NCBI GenBank assembly: GCA_951230915.1
Contig: OX579640.1
Location: forward strand, 21,224,981-21,288,980
Length of the DNA stretch: 64,000 bases
Reading direction: 5' to 3'
Source: Antitrichia curtipendula
Lineage: Eukaryota; Streptophyta; Bryopsida; Hypnales; Leucodontaceae
In this document: positions 12,854 to 24,800 of the stretch, one piece after another
Numbering within the stretch: position 1 is the first letter of the stretch
Layout: each line of letters starts with the position of its first letter
The notes under the pieces: generated by a model
The model's database searches: none
The model's input: the letters and a program-made list of their open reading frames with translations, nothing else
Told to the model about the DNA's origin: nothing
Position numbers and translations under genes: made by a program

Positions 12854-13579
12854 ATAATCTGATTGTGTTGTTGTAGTTCACATTCCCCCATTAGTCTCTT
12901 AGAGGCCCGAAAAAACATCTAATGCTATTGGAAGTAGTTTGAATAGCAATGCGTTGGGACATGAATACATTCTCTATATTTTCCTACCTAAAATGTATAT
13001 TTTCTGTTTACAAGAAGCTAGGTTCAGTTTTGGATACATTTATTTTAACACTGCCAAAAAAAATCAGTATTATTCATACAATGTCCTCAAAATGCATACT
13101 AAGATAAATCCAAAATTTCCTTTTTCACTCTAGACTTCCTTCCAAATTGACTACAAAATTATATTATTACCTACTTTCAATTCCAGCTACACTCTAAAAT
13201 TTGTGAGAAAAATATTGGACATTATCAAATCATATTTCTCAGCTCTATACCATAGAGGAAGAAGCTTTGCATTGACCAAAGCTATTTGTAAGGAAATTTG
13301 AGTAGCTATCTTAATTACAAAAAAATCTTTCAATGCTATATGAATAGGCCCAATCATAGTGTAGCTCCTTATTTATTTTACCTCCTCCATATTGGAAGAA
13401 AAATAAAAATTTCACTTTAATAGCTTCTATCCAATAGATATCATTTCTAGAGACATTAGGGGAGTCACAAAAGGAAGGGGCGTTGAGTGCAAAAAAAAAA
13501 ATCATCAAACCACTAGTCTGTTGCCATGCCAACAACCCTATTGAACTAAGGTCCCCATGCTGTGACTCCTCCTATTATT
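8761..13579. other. Non-coding stretch without recognised genes
   Basis: AT-rich from about 9.1 kb onward, with no frame that resembles a protein. It contains an AAAAC repeat at 9535-9562 and a perfect (TA)30 run at 12791-12850. The (TA)n tract is the longest pure microsatellite in the window and could extrude a cruciform. Nothing else stands out. Confidence 0.6.
12791..12850. repeat. (TA)30 microsatellite
   Basis: Sixty bases of uninterrupted alternating TA, followed by a short ATA-rich tail. The length is taken directly from the sequence and is probably polymorphic. Confidence 0.95.
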
Positions 13580-13807
13580 TTAGCCCTTAAACGATGAACT
13601 CATCACCGTAGAAACCATATGTTTGGTACCATGTAAATTGTTAGCTTAAAATAATGCAAAAGCACTCACTGGAAATCAAACTACTGTGGATGATCTTTGC
13701 TTTTCACACATAATTTGGAAGATGAATAGTTGCTCTTCTGTCATGCATGGAGAGATTCTTTGTCATTCATCGGCCCAAAAATGTCCTCAGCATTGTTCAT
13801 GGATTAT
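13580..13807 (-). mobile_element. Family C MITE (TTAA-type), copy 1, reverse orientation
   Basis: About 228 bp. The left end TTAGCCCTTAAACGATG matches the reverse complement of the right end of the copy at 29002-29230, and the interior agrees through ACTCAT-ACCGT, AAAAGCA and a CATTCATCGGCC block. The terminal TTAA has decayed to TTAG on the left and TTAT on the right, so this copy is older than the other two. Confidence 0.65.
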
Positions 13808-14227
13808 GGTAGAACCACCCATTACCAACCGGCCATCAATAACCAACATGTAGGGTGCAGCTATTTCCAACCAAGGCTAGTACAAATTCCAGCCATAGTT
13901 TGAAATGTGATATTTTTCTTTTTTGCAAGCTTGGCACTATAAAGTCATGACACATGTCTTGATTTAGTGAGCAAGAAAGTAGGAAGTAGTGAATTGGGAG
14001 AGTAGTTATGGATTGGTCGAAATTGAAAAACTCTATATCTTGGGTATGGATCGAGACCAACTTCTGTCTTCCAAAATTCATAATAAATTCAATTTAAGGG
14101 AAAAAATCATGAAAACTTGGCAATGCCCATCATTTCTATCTTCCTACAGGGATGTAAATTCACATTGCCTTCTACAGCTCCAGAACACATTGCTTAAGTG
14201 GTCGACTATGGGTGGTTCTACCATAAT
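13803..14227. repeat. Inverted repeat of 20 bp enclosing about 385 bp
   Basis: ATTATGGTAGAACCACCCAT at 13803-13822 recurs as its exact reverse complement at 14208-14227. The enclosed DNA has no coding signal. It could be the terminal repeat of an unclassified MITE abutting the family C copy; no second copy is seen in the window. Confidence 0.5.
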
Positions 14228-17200
14228 TTCTATTTGGGGACAGTATTTGGGGGGTATCTTACCCAGTTCCATCAATTGTTGGTGAGCTTTAGTTTCAGGG
14301 TACCCGATTTGTGGATAAAGAGGGTGCTGAGTAGCTGACGCAGCAGTCGTGACTGCAAGCTTATGCTTGTAAGTATTAATGGCCATAGTGCATTCAGTGA
14401 GGGTTTTCTCTCAGTACGTTTCAGGGCCATTAAGTCACTACTTCATGCACAAGCTGCTGTAATGGTGGTACAGTCCTTCCTGAATGACAGGTCACGCATG
14501 GAATGACAGCGGGGGCTACCTCACTACTGTACAGTACAGTACAGTAGTGACGGAGAGTGAAGGAGAAAGGCAGACGCAGGGAATTGGGCCATGGGGCAAA
14601 TGGCGTGGTCAGTCAGTGCAAGTGAAAGGAAAGGACCCATGGGGTTCCAACGCACCGAGAAACGCGATATTCAGATACTGAGGGACACCTTACGTTACCT
14701 TACCTTCTGGTTGAAGTAACGTAACTAGGGCCGACTGCCGGATTTTGACAACTGCCGGAAGCTGGCACACGGGCTGACATGGATCGAGACATGAGGTTCT
14801 CACTGTTCAGTCACCGCAAATCCAGAGTCTCCGTAAGCTTACCACTCCTACAGTTGGCGTGCTGCTGAGTGCTGACCAGATGTGGAACTCTCTGGCTGGA
14901 GTCCGTCTGGACTCTGCACCAGCTAGCTCTGCAGGCGAGTGGAGTGGAGGGCGGGCTGCTGACGACGGAGCGAGAGAGACGGCCTTTAGTTTCTTTCCCG
15001 TGTCAGAGAGACAGACAGACAGACAGGAATGGGATGTGGCTGCAGTAGAATAACGTAACTTAACTTATTAGCGAAGGAGATGGATGGGGACCTGCATGCC
15101 TGCAGTCGATCAGTCAGTCGTACCTGATCGAGCAAGTGGCCATGATCGACAGCGTGAGAACTTAAGTTATAACCAAGAGCTGACTGACTGACTGACGGGA
15201 GGAAATGAATGGAAGAATTAAGTTAAGCTTACAGCAATTGAAGGCATTGATGCTGGCAGATACTTTCTTTGCATTGTTCGGTTCCGTTGCTGCTGATCAA
15301 GTGGGCGACCTTCTTTCCGGGAGGGAGACAGAGAGGAGTGTGGAGGCGGGATCTACCATCGTAAATACAAACTTGCCCTAACGTTTTGGATGGATGGGGT
15401 ACTGGAGCTACTTATGATGCAATTTCCGGCGATTTGCAATACACTTCCTGGCAAATGGCTGTGCAGTCGAATGGTTTCATTCTCGGGCTCCGTGATCATG
15501 GATAACTGAAGCCGTGTGAACAGATTGCAGTCATTTGGGTAAGGTAGACAAGCCCATTACCACCCTGATTTGGAGTCTGAAGATCTTGGGGCCAATTTCA
15601 AGAGGGGTGCATATTTTTCAAAGATGTGCACTTGTTTCACAAATCAAACCCAAATGGAATTATAATTTTTCAATTGGAATTGGAATTTTTATGAATTTCT
15701 AGAGTGATTTGCCTTAAACGGAGTTGTAAATGTCCCACAAACAACCCATGATCGCCCTTCCATGTATCTAATGATACTTGAGTACTCACCAGTAAAGGAT
15801 TGACACGTTATCCCATTTTGACATTAATGCATTGATTTTTTTCAAGAAATGAACATAATTAAATGTTTTTTGGACAAAATCCAGGCCCTAAATAGTGTGA
15901 TGGAATTGGATAGTGTATGGGATTGGGTTGGTCTATTCCAATGGTTGCGGACAGATATTTTTTAGTATTTTCATGGTTATGAAAAACGGATTGTCTTTAA
16001 ACAAATATATTGCATACAAAAATTGCTATAGCCTATATTTTATTTGTAAAGAAATGAAAAAAATACACAATACCATTGTGATGCTAACCTCAAAATTCTC
16101 ATTGTCCTCTTGGGGGACAAAATGGATATGGGGGGCTTCTATGATCTCAATTTCTGATGTGAACTTCTAGAAGAAAAAAAATTAACTTTCTAAGAATGTA
16201 ATTCTTATTTCAATCGGTTCTCGAGAGAAAAACACTATGTCACTCTAAGTCCAAAACAAAGTTCATTGGGTAGCACCCAAAAAATCACAAAAAGTCAAAA
16301 TAAAATTTTCAAAACTTTGTTTCTCATAGAAAGTACTTCTATCTACATGGAAAGATTTGATTAAATCTATTTGGATTGGTGATGAGAAAGTCGTGGACAA
16401 TCTTGTTTAGAAGGCAATCTCAATAGCTTGTTGAAAAAATTACTTACAAGAATCATTTTTGAACACAATTTTCATATTTAAGAAAAATGTTCAATAGGGT
16501 TTAATTTGCATGCTAGAACAATTTCACACTGTTGGGAATAGTGATTTTCAATTCTATCTTTGAGATATTAGTGATCTATTTTTCCCTTCAATCTTGTACC
16601 TACTTCAACTTAACAATTTTTAAAAGAATGAAAATAAAGTTTAAAAAAAAAACTAAACTTTTCTTAAACTTTAATTCAATTCTTCAACATGAAAAATTAG
16701 AAATTCAAAATGTGTAGTGTAAAAATATTAAGCTATGAGGATTCAAAGCCTTCAAATCTAATCATGCAAGATACAAAAGAACTTGGATTTGTTCACTTTA
16801 AATGCAAATGTCTTGCAATCCACGTCGTGAAAGTTTTTATTTAATGAAAAAGAGGTCTTGAGAGTTTTAGGGTTAAAATTTCACCACTAAAGAAAAATAA
16901 TGATAATTTCATGATCAAATGTCTAACCATTTGGTGCTATTCAATTGAAGATTAAATTTTAATTATTAATTACTAAAAAGATTCACATGCTAAAACCATA
17001 AATTGTATTAATTGGGGAATTGTTTACACAAAGCATTTTGCAATTAATTTGAGAATTACTTATAAAATATTTTTCCATATTTGATTGTCTAAATAATTTT
17101 TAATCATGAAGCATGACACAATCTTTTTTTCATGAAAACCTCAAATTAGTTGTAAAAGATATATTTTGTAGTATATTTAAATTTTGTTCTAAGCCCCTTG

Positions 17201-17299
17201 TTTCATTAGGAGTTAAGGATTCTACAAAGTATAAAAGATATCATAATGCCAAGTCCATTTTTCAAGGTAGATTCCATTGGTTAGTTAGAAAAAGCATTA
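14228..17299. other. Non-coding stretch with a GC-richer island at 14.48-15.6 kb
   Basis: The island holds short tandem motifs: GTACA repeats near 14530, GACA repeats near 15008-15025, and GACT/CAGT repeats near 15110 and 15181. It has small open frames but none with a recognised domain or codon-level conservation. It may be an unannotated promoter or non-coding transcript. From 15.6 kb on the DNA is AT-rich and includes an old family A element near 16.2-16.88 kb. Confidence 0.45.
16200..16876 (+). mobile_element. Family A element, old copy (A10), left end unclear
   Basis: The interior matches other family A copies: the ATTGGGTAGCACCCAAAAAA block near 16265, TTCTTCAACATG near 16680 (compare 62913) and CTTGCAATCCACGT near 16811. 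The right end is TTTTAGGG|TTAA at 16865-16876. The left terminus is too diverged to place. Confidence 0.5.
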
Positions 17300-17302
17300 T
17301 AA

Positions 17303-18203
17303 GAGCATCTCCAACAATCATGCTACAAGGATGCGTTGAATGGTTTGGTGTAGTGTTTTTTTTGACCCGTGTCTCCCTTATTGTCTTCACTGCAAAGGCT
17401 AGTTTGAGAGGGACAAAGCCAAAGTGGTCAGATTTTTGACAGTCTAGCGAAATTTCGCCACCCCCTCCCCTTGGTTTGGTGTGCCTTGGGCTATTTTTTG
17501 TATCCCACCAGTTAGAATTTTGAGAATTTGTCAACTCCAGCAACAACAAAAATGCCCCCTCCCCCCTTCAAGCTACAATGTGCGAAGCAATTGACCTTGC
17601 ACCACGGTATGACAAAAAAAAGTAGTGTCTAGACCTATATTCGAGGGAGTGACGGGCATTGAGGAACATCTAATTCCCATTATAAGCCACCCCAATTAAA
17701 AAATAGAAAAAAAGATGGTCAAGCTACTCTTGATTTGTTGTTCAAACATTAGGCAAGCCAGTTGGGGAGTGCGAAGAATGTGGTATTAACTACTACTTAT
17801 AACCTGGCCCCATTTTTTAATGAACTTGTTATATGGCTTAACCCATGAGCGCCCCATGGGCCAAAATATGGCCTCTCCATTTTTGAAAGATGTCCTTGTT
17901 TGACTCTTATAATCTTTTCAATGGTACGGTCAAAGGACGCGTCTCTTTCCTTGTATCTCCAGACATATCTCTACTACCAATCGGTACGGTCAGTTACTAT
18001 GGATCTTTTCTTAGGTGATAGTTTAATTGGAATAGGTATAGGAGGGTTTGGATTTTTGTGAACATGGGCTGGGCGCTCAGGGGTTAACTTCAAACCTTGG
18101 AATTTTGTTTTGGAGTATTGTGACCGGTGGGGGACCGGTAACCCCACGATGCGCCACAAGTAGTTTGGTGCACCCCAAGTCACGCGAACCGATGGAGATG
18201 CTC
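17303..18203. mobile_element. PIF/Harbinger-like non-autonomous element (Tourist-type)
   Basis: 901 bp. The terminal inverted repeat is GAGCATCTCCA (left, 17303) and TGGAGATGCTC (right, ending 18203), flanked by TAA at 17300-17302 and 18204-18206. A 3-bp TWA target duplication and GC-rich ends fit PIF/Harbinger, and GAGCATCTCCAAC-type ends are common in plant MITEs. The interior is GC-richer than its surroundings and has no transposase frame. Its right end lies about 460 bp upstream of the GRIM-19 start codon. Confidence 0.7.
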
Positions 18204-18206
18204 TAA

Positions 18207-18668
18207 ACTCATAACGCACTTCCTCTTTAGATTTGCAAAAAGTACATATACGGACGTTTATGACAAACTATTAGACTTGACATTATGTCCCATAATATTC
18301 TGGAGCCTCCTGTCTCTTTAGCATTATCTAGTCCATAATGTTTGTCAGAATCTATAGCCCCCCAAAAGGCCTGCATAATTAAATCTGGATAAGTCTTGTA
18401 TTTATTCATTTCAACAACAGGACATTTCCATATGGAATTGAGCTCCCTCTTCCAACCTGAAGCTTTTTCACCCGGAATCCCTCGCAATGGCACTCTGCAC
18501 TGAACTCCTCCTTTACGATCGAGGAGGTCGCTCCGCAGCGAAGATCGAACGCTCATCAAACCTGTCCTGCCACGACTTTGCAAATTTGCGGAGAGATTTT
18601 AAACCAGAAAACTCGATTTTTGAGTTGTGTATTTTGTGTTTTCTCGTTTTGCGAGGAATTAGGTCACA
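18207..18668 (+). promoter_or_regulatory. Presumed promoter and 5' UTR of GRIM-19
   Basis: Fills the gap between the Harbinger-like element and the GRIM-19 ATG. The last 180 bp are GC-richer and contain a small palindrome CTCCTTTACGATCGAGGAG near 18508. No TATA box is clear. An open frame runs on the minus strand through this segment (18227-18583). Confidence 0.45.
18227..18583 (-). other. Unassigned minus-strand open frame of 118 codons facing away from GRIM-19
   Basis: Unusually long for this stretch and of balanced amino-acid composition; it contains ELNSIWKCPVVEMNKYKTY and QAFWGAIDSDKHYGLDNAKE. I recognise no family. It could be an exon of a divergent gene, a captured fragment or chance. 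It lies over the expected GRIM-19 promoter, which argues against an intact gene. Confidence 0.25.
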
Positions 18669-19769
18669 ATGACGGAAACCACGATTAGGGGCCACAAGGG
18701 CATGACAAGCGTGAAGGAGCTCCCTGTGTTGCAGGATGGACCTCCCCCGGGCGGATTCCCTGCTGTGCGATACGCAAGGAGGATTGCCAATACAGGGCCC
18801 AGCGGAGTCACGGTGCTTCTGGTTTCCTCGGCCGTTATTGGTTGGGGCATGTACCAAGTTGGCCAGGGCAACATCTATCGCAGGTGCGCTTCCATGGATG
18901 GCTTGGTGGAAGCTCGTGAGGATTTAGTATTCACATCCTATTTCTACATTTCAAAGGAGTTGTTGCGAGTAGAATGTGCGTACTATGCGTTGAATTATGT
19001 TCCTGTGTTTTATTCGTGCTGCAGAGGTTTGAAAGCGGAGAAAATTGCGGCAAGGCAAGCGATTGTTCCTCTTATTCAAGCTGAGGAGGATGCCAGGTTT
19101 GATTTCTGGATTTCGTGTTCCTCAATTTTAGGATTAGGGTTTTGTTGAAATTGAGGAACGAGGTTGCCGGTGGGTTGAACTTTTTTTGTTGTTTACTGAT
19201 GACATGTGTTAACGCTAACGCATATATTTTTTCAGCATTCGTGTCGACTTCGCAGTAAATTCTTCTCCATTTTCTCACATTCACCTACGAACATTTATCT
19301 GCTGTTGCTGGCTCTTCCCTGTAAATAAGTGTTGCATATGTGAGTAGTTGATAACATTCAGGGCTGGTATGCACTGTCGAGAAACTGGAAGAAGAATCCA
19401 ACATATTAGAGGGTTCCTAATGTATTCTAAAAATCTAATGTGCATAAGGGTTCCCAAAGGGTTGATCTCAATGACTTTTGGTTTTATAAATACGCGAGGG
19501 TCTTTCTGTACTTTGGATAGGACTTGTTTGCACGGTGGATCCTCTACTTTACTCTATGTTTCCACATCCAGAGTTAGATTTTGGTCATTGGCGTGTGTAT
19601 TTTATCGAGTCTTTGTTGTTCATGCAGGTTTGTTAGGGATAGGAATAAACTTTTGGACGAGGAAGCCAAAGTGATGGCAAATGTACCCGGCTGGAAGGTG
19701 GGTGAGAACGTATACAATTCTGGGAGATGGATGGCTCCATCCTCTGGCAAACTGAGTATGAACTCATAG
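18669..19769 (+). CDS. NDUFA13: NADH dehydrogenase 1 alpha subcomplex subunit 13 (GRIM-19/B16.6), 3 exons
   Basis: Accessory subunit of mitochondrial respiratory complex I, embedded in the inner membrane and needed for complex assembly. Exons 18669-18883, 19025-19096 and 19628-19769 splice with GT-AG borders, both introns in phase 2, to a 142-residue protein; plant orthologues are about 143. Seen in the protein: the conserved N-terminus with [20 protein letters not shown] (19-38), [10 protein letters not shown], a single membrane helix (about 46-66, ending WGMYQVGQG), [20 protein letters not shown] (69-88), QAEEDARF, and the near-invariant [16 protein letters not shown] (115-130). The C-terminal tail GKLSMNS is unlike the tail I expect in flowering plants. 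The gene appears intact, and the identification is secure. Confidence 0.96.
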
Positions 19770-21289
19770 CGTCATTCTGCTATTTTTGTGGCAGATCTCA
19801 GTTCATTTTTGTCTATAATAATTGGTCATTTTTCGAGTATTCTGTTATGTTCTATGCAAAGAAAGACGTTCGTTCAGCTGAAGTTGAGGACCATGATAGG
19901 TCGGGTGGATAGTTCTCACTTGTATATTGACGTTGCTATGCCATTATGAGATGGTGTTTCAAAGTTACTACCCACTCTGATTCTTGTTTCTCAGATGGCA
20001 TCTTGTTTGGAGCGTGTGTTTCACATTTCTCAACGGTGATTAATATGGCCTCAACAATTACCCTGCTTCTTTGTGTTGGATTCACTAAAGGTAAAGATCT
20101 GTGGTGCGTTATTTACACGTGATTGGCGCTAATCAGAGTGAACAGTTCCCTAGTTGAAGCAAACACAATCAAACGGACCACTGTTAAAAGGCATGTAGTG
20201 TTTTATTTTAAGCTCAAACAAATTGAAAAAAACATCATTGGTGCAGGTACGTGGTTTGGAACTCAACATGGATTCAAAAACAATTGTGAGACCGTAACTG
20301 ACACGCAGCAGAAATTCACCAATATTGCGAAAATGGTTTTAAAAAAAGTGACTGAAAGCCGTGGCATAACTGTTGGTATTCGATCGATGCACACATCGTG
20401 CGAATAAGAACATGTGAAACACAACACCTACGTTACACCGCCCAGCATCAGCACAAGGATTCAACAATGAAACAAAACAGAAAGCAAAAGGCGAGCCTTC
20501 ACATGTTTAAATAAAACACAGGGAATATTAACTTGAAGAGCTTTGTATTTAACATCCGCATCTTTTACTCGAATGGCAGTCGTTTTCTGTTCAAATTCTA
20601 CGTCGCTAGTGAATCCCCGTCCGCACACTCTGACATCTCTACCTTTCTGCTCTGTATCTGATTCAGGAAGCATCCTTTACTACATCGAATTTTTTCTTTG
20701 AAGATACAGCAAACAATGTGATCAAAGACAAAGGAAAATATACAAGCAACTGACCGATTAACACCGCAGATGATCGTTAAAAGATCCTCGTATAACGGAT
20801 GCTCAGCAACCACCGAAAATTTCACAGCAGCAATATCCGCAGTGATTGAAGATGGGCAAGGCAAGCAAGATGTGTCGGTGCATGTGTTAATGCAGAAGAG
20901 AGGGCCTCAAAGACAGAGTTGCTGTCTTTGCAAGGAACTCCGTAAGCCCGAATTATCAGCTTTCTTCAACTCCGCCCCGAATTCCTCCAGTTTTCTTTCT
21001 TTTGCAAGAACAGTTTCCACCACGTCTGATTATCGAGGTCCAAATCGTCAAGCTCGCCATAACAAGGCTCCAGCATTTTCATCTTCTCTTCAACCTCTTT
21101 CGAATTCTCACGTACCGTTTACGACATGCACCGCAAACTTCATCTCAATCTTGAACGCATGTCCCAAACACGCGTGTCTTGAGAAAACAAGTCGCTCTGA
21201 ATTGTTCCCTGGCAGGATACGAGCAACCCTACCCAGTCCTCTGCAAAGCCCACTACTATACACAAAACGCCCTGATCAGCACCTTTCAA
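19770..21289. other. Presumed GRIM-19 3' UTR, then DNA without a supported gene
   Basis: The first few hundred bases probably hold the GRIM-19 3' UTR. Short open frames on both strands around 20.1-21.3 kb do not match any family I know. One minus-strand frame near 20760-20864 has a short KNOX-like string (see findings). Confidence 0.4.
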
Positions 21290-21800
21290 AAAGCACTGGA
21301 CTGTTCACCAGAACTCCAATCTCCAATCCTTTGTAGATTTCACAACACAAAGTGTTGTGATTACCCTGCCCGGTCGCTTCCTTTGCCAAAACCACTACAC
21401 AAATGTTGCGATCATCTCGCCTTGCGCGAACAGCAATGGTTTGTTCCCATGAGCGCCAATCTCCAACTCTTTGCAAAACCTCATGTCACAATGCTCCAAT
21501 GCTCATTAAAATCCATTACACAAATGCTGCGATCACGTCGCCTTTGAGCAGCACTGATTTGTAAGTTGGGATATATATATGTGAGCAGATGTATCCAATC
21601 CTTCGCAAACTCCACAACACAAGTGCTGAAAGCTTACGTGATCGCACTGCTCCAATCCTCAACAAAGCCCATTACACAAACGTTGTGAGCCATGAAAAAT
21701 GCAGGATTATTGGGATGTGAGCACCTGCATGCATGTATCCAATTCTCTGTAAAACCCACTGCACACATGTGTTGTGAACAGCACCTGGTCTTCAATTTTA
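21290..21800. repeat. Degenerate tandem repeat of roughly 90-110 bp, about five to six units
   Basis: The recurring core is a CCAATC(C/T)T-TTCGCAAA block, then a CC(A/C)(C/T)TACACAAATG segment, then TTGCGATCA, seen near 21317, 21396-21415, 21457, 21516, 21596, 21654-21686 and 21748-21776. Units are diverged. They overlap the end of a 188-codon plus-strand frame, whose length is probably due to the repeats. Confidence 0.55.
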
Positions 21801-24800
21801 AAATTGAAACCAGGAGTGCCAGTGCAAGAAATATCCAGGGACTGCAAGAGTTGCTCTACTGCCTGGCAGAGATCGAGAGAGAAGGTTTGATTGTGAGGAC
21901 GAGAAATGATGAGCTAGTGCGCTGTCAAGGAAAAGTGTAGGTGAAGGGGTAGTGCTATGTTATTGCAGCTGAGGTGACTACACCTAAAAAGTGTCCAAAT
22001 AAGCAATCCAGCATGAGTGGTTCCCAATATTATATTGAAAAAAGTTTTTGTGAGGTCTTATTGGTAGTCAAAACAGGGATCCTAGATTATCTTAGAATGC
22101 ATTTTTGGACATTGTATGAATAAACTATAAAAAAAATTTCAAAGTGCTAAAAATAGGTTATTTTTAAACGGATCCTAAATTGACCTGAAATGATGTTAAA
22201 TTACCCGGATGATGGGGCAAGTGGTAGGGACCTCTAAATGTATCCATAAGGTTGCCGCTTCAACTCCTCATATTGACCCTGCTTCTATGGTGGACTTGTT
22301 CATGTTCCTCCTTTTGTGTGATGGGGAACCTATTGGGTGCCAGAATCCGGTTGCTATGGATGTTGTGTCATGTCAGTCCTTGTTGCAGGTAGTATATTTA
22401 AAAAACAAAAACAAAAAACACGATCCTAGATTATTGTGAATAGTAGAAGTACATTTTAGGCAAGAATCTATAGGGGTTGGTTATAAAAATTGTTGAAGTT
22501 GTTATGGCAATGAAGGGCATATATTTAGTTGCCTTGGCTGCAATTTTTGCTCGGGGGAGATCATTGATGTAGTAGAAAACTATGTGAGATAAAAAATAGG
22601 GTCAATTCAATTCATTGAAGAAAAAATTTATACTTTCATTAGAATGATCTACTATAGCATTGGTAATATGTCTCATACATGATAGGGGGGTGATAAATTC
22701 CTACATTTTTTTGTACAATAGAAAGAAAATAGGATGCCAAACATTGGATCCCTCTAAAACTTTTTAGTAGGTTTAGTTGGATGATTAGTTGTTTAAGAGG
22801 GTAGTTGGAGAACACCATAATTGTTGTCTTAGCTTTAAATTCCACGCTTGTGGATTGGTAGGAAATGCTTTTGGCTTGATGCGTAGGGGGTGGGAATGTG
22901 TAGGTGTTGTAAAGTTCCAATGTTTTCATGCGGGACTACTTCTTCTAACCATTGTGTTATTTGTGAAAACCTTTCCTCCTCCTCACGTTTTTTGCGAACA
23001 TCTTGTTTCGTGTTAGAATTTGCACATTCACATTGGAAGTTGGTTTACGTTGTTTTGTAGTGTTCTTCACTTGTACATAGCTTAGGGTTTATGGTTGTGA
23101 TTTGCTTACTTGTTTTTGTGTTGATGATGCTTGCATTTGTCTACTTCACAGGGTGGGTAGATGCGTGGGTGGAGGTAGATCCACAAAAACTTTGTCCCAA
23201 ATTTGGTGAAGTGTGTACTTCCGCTATGGTTTACAGCCAACTCTCTAGTAAGTGACTAAGTGCAATGTAGAACTTGATGGTTGTTTTCATTGTTGCTAAT
23301 TGAACCCCATGTATATTGTCGTTGGTAGAGGGGTAGCTAGGAATTAAGGTTGAGTGATCAACTGTGTGGTTTACACATGCAGATCGTGTCACTAGACGTT
23401 GAAGAGCAAAGTTTGTTTTTTCTTGTTTTTTTCTTCTTTATGTTAGTTGCTATAGTTAATTTAACAATGTTCATCATCATAGAAGTAAAGTATCCCAATT
23501 TTTTTTTTCATGTTGCAAATTTTCAGGGTTTGAGAACATATGATATGTATTTAACAATTCATGCAAGTGGAAAATCTGTCACCCTCTAAATGTTTCATAA
23601 CAAATTTTTGTTTAAATTGGGTAGGATTGTGTTTTTGAATACAACTTCAATGATAATATTTTATTAAAATCCAGCCACCTTCTATTTTGATGCAATATCC
23701 TTTATAGTATTTTGAATGCTTTAAAGTTTCCATGTTTTAAATCATTGCTTGTGAAAGTATGGAATTTGTATACCTATTCCTCTTTTTATTTGTTTATAAC
23801 TAGTATACTTCAGCTTCTACATGTTTGTTGATTTGCTTCTAATGATATTGTAAAGCTATTGGTTTTTGTATTGTGGATGGTCCATCGAATACTATGCAAT
23901 TTGTATTGCTTGTTGTGTGCAATGGTAATATGAATGGTATAGAATGTATATTGGTCACATAGTTTTCCAAGGCCACAATGTTTTATTTAGTATTTTGTAT
24001 TCTACAATTTCTAAAAAAAATAGGGTGCTAAAATTTTGTCTTTCTAACCATTTAGGAGTAAGTATAGGATGTTGAAAAATACGTCAAAATAACTTTTATC
24101 TAAAAATAGGGATGAAAAAATACTTATATGTAGATAAATATCCCTTCATTAAATATCCCATTATCGCAAGTGGTTTCTAAGATTTTTTGAACTTTGGTGT
24201 AGACTTTCATATTTGGATACATGTGTGTTTTCATGTTAGGCTACCATAACATCATTAATCAATGTTGAGGTGGGTTAAGGGGTCCCTTTTTAATCCACAA
24301 ATTTAGGGTGACTATCTCTAGCATTAGCTAGAAGTAGTGCAATCATGATCAAGAAGACCAATGAAGATCTTTGAGGATCTTTGATTTTAATTAAATGTCT
24401 CTTCTACTAAGGGATCTTGGGAAGGAGATACCTTCTTATCTTGGGAATGTGAGGGGGAACAATATTATGGTTGTGTATGCGTATGAGCGGGTGCGTTACA
24501 GTATTGGTTTATTTTCATATGAGATTTTTTTCAACAAGTACGTATTATGAAGTGGATGTGCTAAGGTCTACGGGAGTTATAATTGGGCATCAGAATTGAA
24601 AGGCCTACACTACACTAATCCAAGAAGATATACATATTGTGCACATCTACATAGAGCTCATCTATAGCTACATCCTTTCACTATAGGGAAGCACACTTGT
24701 AGGGCCAACTTTCATCTTGCTTTTGTATGTAGATGCCATTTGTCTCTCTTTTATTATATTTCAATTATTTTAAATATATACAATGAAATGCAAATGAAAG

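Noticed and set aside
14484..14681. 65-codon frame in the GC-richer island
   Set aside because: Ser/Thr/Gly-rich, contains a GTACA microsatellite, and no homology is recognised.
17113..17439. 108-codon plus-strand frame
   Set aside because: Spans the left end of the Harbinger-like element, so it mixes two unrelated pieces of DNA.
20770..21336. 188-codon plus-strand open frame
   Set aside because: The longest frame of the middle region, but its composition follows the tandem repeat at its end and it shows no domain, signal peptide or family match.
22209..22300. tRNA-like box A and box B spacing
   Set aside because: No cloverleaf can be folded by eye and there is no proper anticodon arm.
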